A stretch of DNA of 22,173 nt from Bacteroidales bacterium UBA1204 (GCA_002310075.1 DBXU01000003.1:16683-38855), one strand, 5' to 3'; positions 13,146-21,651 are shown, numbered from the stretch's first letter. Numbers and translations: made by a program. Notes: generated from the letters alone by a model not told the origin.

Positions 13146-14243
13146 TCAAAGAGATAGTTGTTGCATAGCATAGGCATAAGCACCCATGGCCACCGCCGAA
13201 GACGTGCCGAGCTTGGTAATTCCAATGCCGACGCGCTTGCTTGGGTCGTACCACACCGATTGCTCGCTGAAAGGCACTTTGACCATCTTTCCAGACCTTT
13301 CGGTGAAGCGTATCATGTCGGTAGGATCCATCAAGTTGTATACTTCCGTTTCCATACGGCTGAATGCATGACCATCGGCTAGACCGAAGAAAGGCATTTT
13401 CATTTTCTCAATCAACATGGGCATAAAAACAGGCCAGGCGCCCGAGAGGCCGCCTCCGATGACGATAATGCCGTCGATAAGCGAGATGGCATTGGCGAGC
13501 ACGTCGGCAAGAGCCGTAGCCAGTTCGTCCCAGGCTTTCAAGGCGGCTTCCTTGTTTCCAGTAAGTTGGTCCATGGCTATTTTGTATATGTCGTAAGGCT
13601 CTGGCGTATCTTCAAAAGCGATGCCCGCCTCGCGGCCATACACACGGCGCACGGCACGTATACTGATGCTGTCCTCAGCACTTGTGGTAGGAAGAATCGG
13701 ATTGCGATGGCGGTTGATTTCTCCACCTGCAGAATTGTCACCGTTAAGCAACACCTTATTAATGACAATTCCGCCACCGAAGCCCGTACCGAGGGTGACA
13801 CCAAGCAAGTTCTTATAACGTTTCGGGTTACATTGTTGCTCCAAAAGATTGTTCACCTCTGGCAGTAAGCCGTTCAAAGCTTCGCCATAAGCGAATAGGT
13901 CACCATCATTATTAATGAAAACGGGTACATGGAATTCGTTCTCGAGCATGGCTTTCAATGGAACACCACCTCTGAAACTGGGCAAGTTCTCCAAGTCGCC
14001 TATGATACCATTGGGATAGTCGGCAGGGCCTGGAAAACAGAAGCTAATGGCCGTGGGGTTATCGCCGCAACGAGCCGCGCATTCGCGAAAACCCATGATG
14101 ATTTTCTGCAACACTTCTTCAAGCGTAGGGGCTGCTGATGGGATGGTAAAAGGTTCGATGACTTCTTGTGCGTTTTGCACGGCAGAGAACTTGAAACCCG
14201 TTCCGCCAGCGTCAAGGATGAAGATGATAGGTTGTTTTTCCAT
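13146..14243 (-). CDS. ROK-family sugar kinase-like protein lacking the zinc motif
   Basis: The product is 365 residues. ROK landmarks are FILDAGGTGFKFS (8-20, first phosphate loop), FCFPGPAD (69-76), VFINNDGDLFAYGEAL (catalytic Asp113), LLGVTLGTGFGGGIV (146-160) and GIIVIGGGLSGAW (258-270). Family members phosphorylate glucose, N-acetylglucosamine or related sugars with ATP, or act as sugar-responsive regulators; no DNA-binding domain is present here, so a kinase is likelier. After GGEI (173-176) the usual Cys-x-Cys-Gly-x-x-Gly-Cys zinc site is missing; the segment contains no Cys. An extended C-terminus (about 280-345) is longer than in glucokinase. The gene starts five bases after the exosortase stop, so the two are one operon. 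Confidence 0.88.
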   Translation of the reverse strand: MEKQPIIFILDAGGTGFKFSAVQNAQEVIEPFTIPSAAPTLEEVLQKIIMGFRECAARCGDNPTAISFCFPGPADYPNGIIGDLENLPSFRGGVPLKAMLENEFHVPVFINNDGDLFAYGEALNGLLPEVNNLLEQQCNPKRYKNLLGVTLGTGFGGGIVINKVLLNGDNSAGGEINRHRNPILPTTSAEDSISIRAVRRVYGREAGIAFEDTPEPYDIYKIAMDQLTGNKEAALKAWDELATALADVLANAISLIDGIIVIGGGLSGAWPVFMPMLIEKMKMPFFGLADGHAFSRMETEVYNLMDPTDMIRFTERSGKMVKVPFSEQSVWYDPSKRVGIGITKLGTSSAVAMGAYAYAMQQLSL

Positions 14244-14248
14244 TGTAT

Positions 14249-14839
14249 TTATGATTTTGTTTTTATCGACTTGTTATAGAATCTCTCCACCCAAAGCACC
14301 CACATAAGGAAAATAATAAAGTAGAAAAACACTTTGAAGATGTAGTCATGGGCGATATGGAAGCTGTTGGGCCAAGGGATCTGCATCAACAGGATACCGC
14401 AAACGCGCACCACGTTGGTCCATTCGATGACGACCAGTCCGGCTGGGATGTACCAAAGCTTGTGTTTCCAAGGCCCTGGGAAGATTGCCATGAGGAAAAT
14501 CCAATGCAGCCATTGTTTCAAGCTGGCACACTCAGGAGCAACGATGACACGAGCCCATCCTCCTTCTTTGTTGACAGCCGCGATGAGCCTTTGTGCATTG
14601 ATCGTAGTAATATCGATACGAAAAACGTGTTCAAGCACCCAGCAGCATTGCCCATAAAGCAGGTTGACCGACCAAACCATCAAATCGTTCACCCAGCGAG
14701 TCACCGGCCAATAATCAATTGCCTGCCAACCCAAATACAGGAAATGGAAGCTAATTATCAGCACAATAAATAGTCCCACATTCACCGTATTCCGATTCTT
14801 GGGGTCTTTGCAATATGTCTTCAGGTCAGAAAAATTCAT
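14249..14839 (-). CDS. Exosortase/archaeosortase family transpeptidase
   Basis: The product is 196 residues from MNFSDLKTYC; a longer start at 14899 lies past the likely promoter. About six membrane helices are visible, and the exosortase catalytic triad is clear: Cys104 in APECASLKQW, Arg145 in TNVVRVCGILL, and His164 in FHIAHDYIFK. By family knowledge these inner-membrane enzymes cut PEP-CTERM-like tails of exported proteins and pass them to another anchor or polymer. The subfamily cannot be assigned with certainty; short forms of this type occur in Bacteroidota. No protein in the window has a matching tail (short motif, one helix, basic end). The next gene, five bases on, is a ROK kinase, an uncommon partner. 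Confidence 0.88.
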   Translation of the reverse strand: MNFSDLKTYCKDPKNRNTVNVGLFIVLIISFHFLYLGWQAIDYWPVTRWVNDLMVWSVNLLYGQCCWVLEHVFRIDITTINAQRLIAAVNKEGGWARVIVAPECASLKQWLHWIFLMAIFPGPWKHKLWYIPAGLVVIEWTNVVRVCGILLMQIPWPNSFHIAHDYIFKVFFYFIIFLMWVLWVERFYNKSIKTKS

Positions 14840-14855
14840 ACAAAGAATTTGGAGG

Positions 14856-14863
14856 CTAAAATA
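14856..14863 (-). promoter_or_regulatory. Possible -7 box for the exosortase-ROK operon
   Basis: The minus strand reads TATTTTAG followed by C, one mismatch from TAnnTTTGC, 16 bases before the chosen ATG at 14839. No clear -33 element is seen. Confidence 0.35.
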
Positions 14864-14883
14864 CGCAATTAATGAAATATGCT

Positions 14884-14891
14884 TACCTTTG
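14884..14891 (+). promoter_or_regulatory. -7 box for the mscS gene
   Basis: TACCTTTG followed by C matches TAnnTTTGC, 22 bases before the ATG at 14914. Confidence 0.65.
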
Positions 14892-14913
14892 CACCTCAAA
14901 AAAAATTTGAACT

Positions 14914-15822
14914 ATGGAAAACGACAGCATTGTCAACGAGGTTTCCGAGACCATTCAAGACACTTCCGCAATTAACAATATCACCGAAGGGGTCCAAAGG
15001 TTAGCGACAACGCCCGTTTCGGAATGGCTTCCCGAAATGGTAAAGACCTATGTCATCCCTTTGGGGTTGAAGATTGTGGCAGCCATCATTGTGTTATTCT
15101 TAGGAAGATGGATAATCAGATTGATTAAGCGAGCCTTAACAAAGGTGATGGCGCGACGCAACACCGAGCCGTCGCTCTGTTCATTCCTGATGAGTCTGGT
15201 CTCGGTCCTGCTAACCTTTTTCCTAATACTCGCCATCGTCGGCATCTTAGGCATCAACACAAGCTCATTGGTGGCGCTTTTGGCCTCAGCGGGTTTGGCC
15301 ATTGGCATGGCCTTGAGCGGCACCCTGCAAAACTTCGCTGGCGGCGTGATGATCATGCTGTTCAAGCCTTTTAAAGTTGGCGACTTCATTGCAGCCCAAG
15401 GCTATGAAGGTTTTGTGAACGAGATACAAATCTTCAACACCCACGTGCTGACGACAGACAACAAGGAAGTCATCTTACCTAATGGCATTCTCTCAACGGG
15501 CGTCATGACAAATTTCTCGAAACAAGGCACGCGCCGTGTCGATTGGACCTTCTCCTTTGCCTATGGCGATGACTTTGACAAGGCGAAGGCCCTACTTCGA
15601 CGTTTATGCGATGAAGATCCCCGAATACAGAAATCACCAGAGCCTTTCATCGAGCTGGTTAAACTCAACAGCAGCTCTGTCGACTTCACCGTTCGCGCAT
15701 GGGTCGAAGCCTCCGACTATTGGGGCGTGTATTTCAGTATGAATGAAAAAGTGTATAAGGCTTTCTCTCAAGAAGGTTTAAACATACCTTTCCCACAAAT
15801 GGATGTTCACGTGAAGCAATGA
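14914..15822 (+). CDS. mscS: MscS-family small-conductance mechanosensitive channel
   Basis: The product is 302 residues, close to E. coli MscS (286). A polar N-terminus leads to helix 1 (VIPLGLKIVAAIIVLFLG, near 47-64), helix 2 (FLMSLVSVLLTFFLILAIVG, near 90-109) and the pore helix 3 (LVALLASAGLAIGMALSG, near 118-135), followed by LQNFAGGVMIMLFKPFKVGD, the family signature. The cytoplasmic beta domain follows, with VILPNG and NFSKQGTRRVDWTF. It opens on membrane tension to release solutes in hypo-osmotic shock. It is monocistronic and divergent from the exosortase operon. No clear terminator lies between it and rpmB. Confidence 0.93.
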   Translation: MENDSIVNEVSETIQDTSAINNITEGVQRLATTPVSEWLPEMVKTYVIPLGLKIVAAIIVLFLGRWIIRLIKRALTKVMARRNTEPSLCSFLMSLVSVLLTFFLILAIVGILGINTSSLVALLASAGLAIGMALSGTLQNFAGGVMIMLFKPFKVGDFIAAQGYEGFVNEIQIFNTHVLTTDNKEVILPNGILSTGVMTNFSKQGTRRVDWTFSFAYGDDFDKAKALLRRLCDEDPRIQKSPEPFIELVKLNSSSVDFTVRAWVEASDYWGVYFSMNEKVYKAFSQEGLNIPFPQMDVHVKQ

Positions 15823-15868
15823 GAGCAGGCCTTTTGAGATTTTTTTGAAGCATTTTTTACAGAAAAGG

Positions 15869-15898
15869 GTTGGGAAAAGAATTTTTTTTGTATTTTTG
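15869..15898 (+). promoter_or_regulatory. Promoter of rpmB
   Basis: GTTG (15869-15872) and TATTTTTG followed by C (15891-15898), spaced by 18 bases, match the Bacteroidota pattern. A leader of about 45-50 bases precedes the ATG. Confidence 0.75.
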
Positions 15899-15950
15899 CA
15901 GCCCGTTAGACGAAAAAAGCAATTGTAATTAATATAAGGAATTAAGAGTC

Positions 15951-16193
15951 ATGTCAAAAGTTTGTCAAATTACAGGTAAAAAGACCATCACCGGTAACAA
16001 CGTTTCTCACTCCAACAAGAGAACGAAGAGAACCTTCCAGCCGAATCTGAAAATCAAGAAGTTCTATGTTCCGGAATGGGACGAGTGGGTGGTTTTGAAA
16101 GTCTCCGCTGCTGGTTTGCGCACCATCAACAAGAAAGGTGTTTATGCAGCCATCATGGACGCGAACGAGAAAGGCAATCTCAATCGTTGGTAA
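15951..16193 (+). CDS. rpmB: Large ribosomal subunit protein bL28
   Basis: The product is 80 residues and matches bL28 end to end: [20 protein letters not shown] at the start, [17 protein letters not shown] in the middle, and [16 protein letters not shown] followed by a short basic tail. Bacteroidota L28 is normally 78-86 residues. The single Cys at 5 shows no partner set for zinc. In many Bacteroidota rpmB is followed at once by rpmG and a short DUF4295 gene. Here an intrinsic terminator follows instead and the next gene is a TonB-dependent receptor, so rpmB is transcribed alone. Confidence 0.98.
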   Translation: MSKVCQITGKKTITGNNVSHSNKRTKRTFQPNLKIKKFYVPEWDEWVVLKVSAAGLRTINKKGVYAAIMDANEKGNLNRW

Positions 16194-16215
16194 ATTCCAA
16201 TTTAAGCCAAGATAT

Positions 16216-16246
16216 AGCTGCTGTGCATTGCACGGCGGCTTTTTTT
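16216..16246 (+). terminator. Intrinsic terminator of rpmB
   Basis: An 11-bp stem (16216-16226 with 16230-16240, two G-U pairs) with a 3-base loop is followed by seven T. Confidence 0.9.
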
Positions 16247-16305
16247 GTTTATCAAATAATACTGCGTCAGGAATAATATTTCGGTATTAATTCAGTTATC
16301 CTTTC

Positions 16306-18828
16306 ATGCGATCCAAGCTCGTCATCATATTGCTTCTGTTCCTTTCTTTGCCCTCCATGGCCCAGCATCTACCTACGGCAACGGTATATGGCAAAGTCAT
16401 TGATGACATGGGGCATCCCATCGAAATGGCCAACGTTGTCGTCCCCGAACTGTTGATTGGCCAAACGACGAGCTCGAAAGGATATTATGAACTCAAGCTG
16501 ATGTCAGACACCACCTTGGTCATCCATTTTTCCTATATTGGCTATGAGCCTCGACAGGCTTCGGTGCGTTTGAAACCTGGTGAAAAACGAAAAATCGACA
16601 TGGTGCTTAAATCAACGGCCACCATGCTTCCAGATGCTGTCATCAGCGACCGAGCCACTGATGCATCTAGTCTGACACGACTTAACGCCAAGCAGGCCAC
16701 CATGCTGCCCTCCATGGGCGGCGGCGTGGAAACACTCATCAAAACCTTGCCTGGTGTGGTTTCCAATAATGAACTCAGCTCACAATACCGAGTACGCGGT
16801 GGCAACTTCGACGAAAACCTGATTTACGTCAATGGCATCGAGATCTATCGCCCCTTTCTCGTTGGTTCAGGTCAGCAGGAAGGTTTGAGTTTCGTCAACT
16901 CGCAGTTGGTCAACAACATCGAGTTCTCAGCAGGAGGTTTTGCTGCAGAATATGGTGACAAGATGTCGTCGGTCCTTGACGTGACCTATAAACGGCCCCG
17001 CGAAACAGCTGGTTCTCTTACCTTAAGCCTCTTAGGAGCCGAAGCCCATGTGGAAGGTGCAACAAAAAACGAAAAGCTCAGCTATTTGGTTGGCGCACGC
17101 TACAAGAACATTTCATTGGCACTTGGCATGATGGACACCAAAGGCACCTATAAGCCCAACTTCACCGATGTACAGGCCTTGTTCAACTACAAGTTCAACG
17201 AAAAATGGGACTTGTCTTTCCTGGGTTATTACGCCAAGAATCTTTATATGTTCGAGCCCCAAAACGCCAAGATCAACGTGGGCACCTTCGACATCCCTTT
17301 CCAAGCCAATGTCTACTTTGACGGAAAGGAGATCGACGATTACACCACTGGATTGGGAGCCTTGACCCTGACATATAAGCCCAACAAGGACTTGAGCCTT
17401 AGATGGATAGCTTCGGCCTACTCGACCTATGAAACAGAAACCTACGATATAGAGGAGCAATACTATTTTGGCATTCGCAACACGTCTTTCGGTTCGGAAG
17501 ATTTTGGCGAGGTTATCGAAAACCACGAGGTGGGCACGCTTACCAAACATGCCAGAAACGGTTTCTACGCCCAAGTCTACAATCTTGACCACAAAGGACT
17601 ATATGCCTTCGACAACAGCCTGATGAAATGGGGCCTCCGCTTCCAACATCAAGCTATCGACGATGTGGTTGACGAATGGCAGATCATGGACTCGGCAGGT
17701 TACAGTTTGCCTCACATCCCTGATGTGATAGGCGGCTATCCCGATGTCTTGCCAGAAATTGGAATGGATTTCGTTCGCAAATCACACAACATCCTTTATG
17801 TTAACAACGCGGATGGCTTCATTCAGAACTCTTGGACTATCCCATATCGGGAGAAGGGAGAATTCGTCATTACAGGCGGTATAAGAGCCAATTATTGGGG
17901 CTATAACAAAAAGGTGTATGTCAGCCCAAGAGCTGGCATTGCTTACAAACCTGAAGACAAAGAGAGAGAGATGGTGTACCGTCTTTCGGGAGGTATTTAT
18001 AACCAGACACCTTTCTATCGCGAGATACGCAACCGCGACGGTAGCTTATATGAAAACGCCGAAGCGCAGCGCTCCTACCAGATTGTGGCCGGTCATGATT
18101 TCAAGTTCCACGCATGGAATCGCCCTTTCATCCTAACTTCAGAGGCTTATTTCAAATACTTCTCGCACGTCATACCTTACGACATCGACAACGTTCGCAT
18201 CCGCTACTATGCCGACCAATCGGCACGTGCCTATGCCACCGGCCTCGATTTTAAGGTGAATGGTGAGTTTGTCAAAGGCATTGACAGCTGGGCGAGCCTC
18301 TCCCTAATGCAAACTAAGGAAGACATTCGTGGAGACTACTATCTGGTGGATGCTGAGGGCAACAAACTACCTTTCTACAACCATAATGACAACCAGGTGG
18401 CCGACACCATCGCTTTGGGATGGCATTACCGCCCCTCCCACCAATGGATCAATTTCTCGCTCTTTTTCCAGGATTACATCCCCAATGCGCCCTCATGGCG
18501 TGTCAACATGACCTTGACATTTGGGGCCGGTTTGCCATACAATAGCGACAATTCGGATTTCTACAATCCTTCGGGCCATTATCGTGCCTATCGCCGTGTC
18601 GACATCGGCTTCAGCAAACAGCTTATCAGTGAGGCCAGCAGCTTCAGCAAAGGCAATCCTCTGAGGTATATCAGAAACATGTTTGTAAGTGTCGACGTAT
18701 TCAATTTGCTCAACATCCACAACACAATCTCATACACTTGGGTGAAGTACATCGACAATTACTACTACGGCGTCAACAATTACTTGACACCGCGTTATGT
18801 CAATGTAAAATTGGTAATGGAATTCTAA
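16306..18828 (+). CDS. TonB-dependent outer-membrane receptor with carboxypeptidase-like N-terminal domain
   Basis: The product is 840 residues. Residues 1-19 are a signal peptide ending SMAQ. Residues about 25-105 form the carboxypeptidase D regulatory-like domain (VYGKVIDDMGHPIEMANVVV, then YIGYEP). The plug follows (about 120-230) with YRVRGGNFDENLIYVNGIEI and GGFAAEYGDKMSSVLDV. The remainder is a 22-strand-type beta-barrel rich in aromatic strands and ending LVMEF, with the terminal Phe typical of barrel proteins. It would import a large or scarce substrate with TonB energy. No SusD-like gene follows, so it is not a SusC/D pair, and no substrate enzyme is adjacent; the ligand is unknown. 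No convincing -7 box is seen in the 59 bases after the rpmB terminator. It ends at a strong terminator. Confidence 0.93.
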   Translation: MRSKLVIILLLFLSLPSMAQHLPTATVYGKVIDDMGHPIEMANVVVPELLIGQTTSSKGYYELKLMSDTTLVIHFSYIGYEPRQASVRLKPGEKRKIDMVLKSTATMLPDAVISDRATDASSLTRLNAKQATMLPSMGGGVETLIKTLPGVVSNNELSSQYRVRGGNFDENLIYVNGIEIYRPFLVGSGQQEGLSFVNSQLVNNIEFSAGGFAAEYGDKMSSVLDVTYKRPRETAGSLTLSLLGAEAHVEGATKNEKLSYLVGARYKNISLALGMMDTKGTYKPNFTDVQALFNYKFNEKWDLSFLGYYAKNLYMFEPQNAKINVGTFDIPFQANVYFDGKEIDDYTTGLGALTLTYKPNKDLSLRWIASAYSTYETETYDIEEQYYFGIRNTSFGSEDFGEVIENHEVGTLTKHARNGFYAQVYNLDHKGLYAFDNSLMKWGLRFQHQAIDDVVDEWQIMDSAGYSLPHIPDVIGGYPDVLPEIGMDFVRKSHNILYVNNADGFIQNSWTIPYREKGEFVITGGIRANYWGYNKKVYVSPRAGIAYKPEDKEREMVYRLSGGIYNQTPFYREIRNRDGSLYENAEAQRSYQIVAGHDFKFHAWNRPFILTSEAYFKYFSHVIPYDIDNVRIRYYADQSARAYATGLDFKVNGEFVKGIDSWASLSLMQTKEDIRGDYYLVDAEGNKLPFYNHNDNQVADTIALGWHYRPSHQWINFSLFFQDYIPNAPSWRVNMTLTFGAGLPYNSDNSDFYNPSGHYRAYRRVDIGFSKQLISEASSFSKGNPLRYIRNMFVSVDVFNLLNIHNTISYTWVKYIDNYYYGVNNYLTPRYVNVKLVMEF

Positions 18829-18831
18829 ATA

Positions 18832-18861
18832 AAAAAAACGGGGCAAGCACCCCGTTTTTTT
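18832..18861. terminator. Bidirectional intrinsic terminator
   Basis: A CGGGG/CCCCG stem (18839-18843 with 18850-18854) with a 6-base loop is extended by an A-run on the left and T-run on the right. It serves the TonB receptor gene and the convergent peptidase gene. Confidence 0.9.
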
Positions 18862-18862
18862 A

Positions 18863-20284
18863 TCAATACAGCCCTGACATTTTAATCCATTCACGACCTT
18901 GAGCGCACATATCCTCCACTTCCGCCACGGTTTTGGGAATCGGGCGACCGAGGATGCGGCAACCGTCTTCAGTGATGAGCAGGTCGTCTTCAATGCGAAT
19001 GCCACCGAAGTCCTTGTAGCCTTCCAGTCTATCGTAGCAGATGAAATCCTTGTGCTTGCCTTCAGCTTTCCACATATCGATAAGGGTCGGTATAAAGTAA
19101 ATGCCCGGCTCATCGGTGACGACAAAGCCAGGTTTCAGGGTCTTTCCACAACGGAGGCAGCTAAAGCCTTGTTTGGTGGAACGAGGCGTGATGTCGTCAT
19201 AACCAACATAGGTCTCGCCAAGGCCTTCCATGTCGTGTACGTCCATACCGAGCATATGGCCAAGGCCATGAGGCATGAAGAGCCAGTGGGCGCCAGCCAT
19301 CAGAGCCTCTTCAGTGTCACCTTTCATCAGACCGACGCCTTTCAAACCTTCAATCAAGGTGCGACAAGCCAGGGTGTGCATCACCATGTAAGGCATGTAG
19401 GGACGCGTATTGGCTGCAACGGCTTGGTTGGCAGCGAGAACGATTTCGTAAATCTCACGCTGTCGAGCGTTGAATATGCCGCCCACAGGGGTGGTACGAG
19501 TAAAATCGGAGGCATAATAATTCTCCGTCTCGGCACCTGCATCGCAAACCATCATGCGACCTTCTTTCAGCACGTTATGATGACCATGGTTGTGTAATGT
19601 CTGACCATCAACGCTGAGGATGACGGGGAACGACACTGGACCACCACCCGATAGAGATAGGCCTTCCACCACACCAGCGATTTCCTGCTCGACCATGCCC
19701 GGCTTACACATCTTCATGGCGGTGGTATGCATGTAATAAGCCGTATTGGCAGCACGTTCCATCTCAGCGATTTCAAGTTCGCTCTTGACTTCACGCATTG
19801 AAATAATGGCTTTGATCAGTTCCACGCTGACAAATTCATGCACCTTATTTACGTTACAGCCCAGCCAATTGGCACATTGAATTTGCGTATCGCCACGATA
19901 GGTGGGCAACATGTGAATCTGACGGCCTTTGGCCATGGCCTGCTGGAGGTATTCACCGAAACGGTTGAAATCACGGCAATCGGCGATACCGATGTTATCG
20001 CCCTGTTCTTTCAGCGAAGGCAACGGGCCACACCAGATTACATCATCGATGGTGACGTCCACACCAAAAAGGATCTCTTCTCCGCTCTCAAAGTCGATGA
20101 CGCCGACCAAGTCGGGATGGTTGAGGCCAAAGAAATAAGAGAAGTTACTGTCCTGACGATAGATATAAGTGTTATCGGGATAATTGAAGGGCGCCTCATT
20201 ATTGGCCGGGAAGAAGGCGATTCCCTTCGTGATCTTTTTTTTCAAGGTGGCACGACGGCCACTATAAACGTCTTTTGTGAACAT
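18863..20284 (-). CDS. M24-family Xaa-Pro aminopeptidase-like protein, longer paralogue
   Basis: The product is 473 residues with no signal peptide. An N-terminal aminopeptidase P domain (about 1-150; YIYRQDSNFSYFFGLNHPD) precedes the pita-bread domain. The metal set is visible: Asp248 (VCDAGAE), Asp260 (ASDFTRT), His343 (MPHGLGHMLGMDVHD), Glu392 (TDEPGIYF) and Glu432 (GGIRIEDDLLI). Such enzymes remove the N-terminal residue before proline, with two Mn or similar ions. The first two Asp are one residue further apart than in E. coli PepP, and a Cys-x-x-Cys lies in an insert at 376-379 (SCLRCGKTL). The second paralogue gene lies just upstream on the same strand with a 46-base gap and a -7 box between. 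Confidence 0.92.
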   Translation of the reverse strand: MFTKDVYSGRRATLKKKITKGIAFFPANNEAPFNYPDNTYIYRQDSNFSYFFGLNHPDLVGVIDFESGEEILFGVDVTIDDVIWCGPLPSLKEQGDNIGIADCRDFNRFGEYLQQAMAKGRQIHMLPTYRGDTQIQCANWLGCNVNKVHEFVSVELIKAIISMREVKSELEIAEMERAANTAYYMHTTAMKMCKPGMVEQEIAGVVEGLSLSGGGPVSFPVILSVDGQTLHNHGHHNVLKEGRMMVCDAGAETENYYASDFTRTTPVGGIFNARQREIYEIVLAANQAVAANTRPYMPYMVMHTLACRTLIEGLKGVGLMKGDTEEALMAGAHWLFMPHGLGHMLGMDVHDMEGLGETYVGYDDITPRSTKQGFSCLRCGKTLKPGFVVTDEPGIYFIPTLIDMWKAEGKHKDFICYDRLEGYKDFGGIRIEDDLLITEDGCRILGRPIPKTVAEVEDMCAQGREWIKMSGLY

Positions 20285-20321
20285 ATTTGTTTGTTGTTTT
20301 GATTGTTTCTACATGATGTTG

Positions 20322-20329
20322 CAAATATA
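20322..20329 (-). promoter_or_regulatory. -7 box for the longer M24 peptidase gene
   Basis: The minus strand reads TATATTTG followed by C, a full match to TAnnTTTGC, 37 bases before the ATG at 20284 and one base past the stop of the upstream M24 gene. The gene can thus be expressed apart from its neighbour. Confidence 0.65.
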
Positions 20330-20330
20330 A

Positions 20331-21617
20331 TCAATTTTTCATTGCTTCCTCAATCTCTTCTATTTCAGTCGGCAGGCCTTCAAACAAGTTGACAGGCTCG
20401 TTCTCAGTGATTAAAAGGTCGTTTTCGATGCGAATTCCGATGCTTTCCTCTCGAATGTAAATGCCAGGTTCACAGGTAAGAATCATCCCTGGCTCAAAAG
20501 GCTTGAATTTGTCAACACTGTCGTGAACATCAAGACCGATATGGTGCGACATGCCATGCATCAAGTATTTGCGCTCCAAAGGCTTGTTTGGATCTTGATT
20601 CCTCACATCCTCGACAGTAAAAAGACCAAGCTTTATCATCTCTTGTTCCATCAAGCGATGGGTGGTCTCATTGATGAGGTTGATAGTACCTCCTGGGCGA
20701 TAAAGCTTTGTTATTTCTTTCATCACACGAAAAACAGCATTATAGCAATCCCTCTGCCGATCAGTAAACTTGCCGTTGATTGGGATAGTTCGGCTCAAGT
20801 CAGAAGAATAGTTCTTGAACTCACAACCAATATCGAAAAGAAGCAGATCACCGTCATTCAAGACACTTTGGTTTTTGGAATAGTGCAGGCAACAACCGTT
20901 CTTGCCCCCAGCGATGATGGGTGCGTAGGCATGTCCTGTTGCGTTGTTCTTTTTGAAAATATATTCTATTTCGGCTTGCACCTCATACTCATACATGCCA
21001 GGCCTTACGGACTCCAGGCAACGACGGAAAGCCTTGGCGGTAATGTCGCAAGCCTGTCGTGTGATAGCGATTTCTTCTTCCGATTTCTTCATGCGCAAAG
21101 CATTGAGAATGGGAGCGGTGCGGCCATAGTTATGCATAGGATACAAAGCCTTGATCTGCTGTACGAAACGCTTCTGGATGGTCTCGACAGCACATTCATA
21201 TTTGGGGTATTCGTAGCTGTTTAAGAAAATGATTTCGCCATAGCCCGAAAACACGATATCGTTCAAGGTCATCCAGAAAGCATCGCTGCTTTTCACCGTC
21301 CTGATCCCAGAGAGTTCAGACGCTTGTTGGGCATCAAGCATTTCACCCTGCCAAGTAGCTTTCACTTCGTCATAAGGCTCTATGAACAGAATTTCACGCA
21401 TGGTTTCATCAGGATAGTCGGGCGCGACAATGAGATAGGCATTTTCTTCATTGATGCCAGTCAGATAAAAAAAGTCGGACTGCTGCCGAAAAGGGTAAAA
21501 CTCATCACCATTGCGAGGCATTGCCTCGTTGGCGGTGAATACAGCCACGGATTTAGGAGGGAGTTGGACGGCCAAGTTGGCCCTATTTCGAACAAACAGA
21601 CAATTCGGGATATTCAT
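20331..21617 (-). CDS. Xaa-Pro aminopeptidase (PepP-like, M24 family)
   Basis: The product is 428 residues from MNIPNCLFVRNRANLA; the 36-residue upstream extension crosses the -7 box and was rejected. The N-domain (about 1-165) contains FRQQSDFFYLTGINEENAYL, typical of aminopeptidase P. The catalytic domain has Asp262 and Asp273 (LFDIGCEF, SSDLSRT; spacing as in E. coli PepP), His358 (MHGMSHHIGLDVHD), Glu383 (TCEPGIYI) and Glu398 (GIRIENDLLI). It would be cytoplasmic and release N-terminal residues preceding proline. It is about the size of E. coli PepP (441). The head-to-tail paralogue downstream indicates an old duplication. It is divergent from asd. Confidence 0.93.
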   Translation of the reverse strand: MNIPNCLFVRNRANLAVQLPPKSVAVFTANEAMPRNGDEFYPFRQQSDFFYLTGINEENAYLIVAPDYPDETMREILFIEPYDEVKATWQGEMLDAQQASELSGIRTVKSSDAFWMTLNDIVFSGYGEIIFLNSYEYPKYECAVETIQKRFVQQIKALYPMHNYGRTAPILNALRMKKSEEEIAITRQACDITAKAFRRCLESVRPGMYEYEVQAEIEYIFKKNNATGHAYAPIIAGGKNGCCLHYSKNQSVLNDGDLLLFDIGCEFKNYSSDLSRTIPINGKFTDRQRDCYNAVFRVMKEITKLYRPGGTINLINETTHRLMEQEMIKLGLFTVEDVRNQDPNKPLERKYLMHGMSHHIGLDVHDSVDKFKPFEPGMILTCEPGIYIREESIGIRIENDLLITENEPVNLFEGLPTEIEEIEEAMKN

Positions 21618-21651
21618 TTTTACACTCTTTTGGTATTCTGCCTTGGAAAGG

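Noticed and set aside
15823..15870. Possible terminator of mscS around an aggcct palindrome and T-run
   Set aside because: The stem is too short and its loop geometry is poor, so I could not support a hairpin.
16306..18828. TonB receptor as half of a SusC/SusD polysaccharide utilisation locus
   Set aside because: No SusD-like lipoprotein or carbohydrate enzyme follows. The next gene is a convergent peptidase beyond a strong terminator.
18899..21224. Two long plus-strand frames (232 codons at 18899-19597 and 233 codons at 20523-21224) antisense to the M24 peptidases
   Set aside because: The minus-strand frames carry every metal ligand of the M24 family. The antisense products have no recognisable features.
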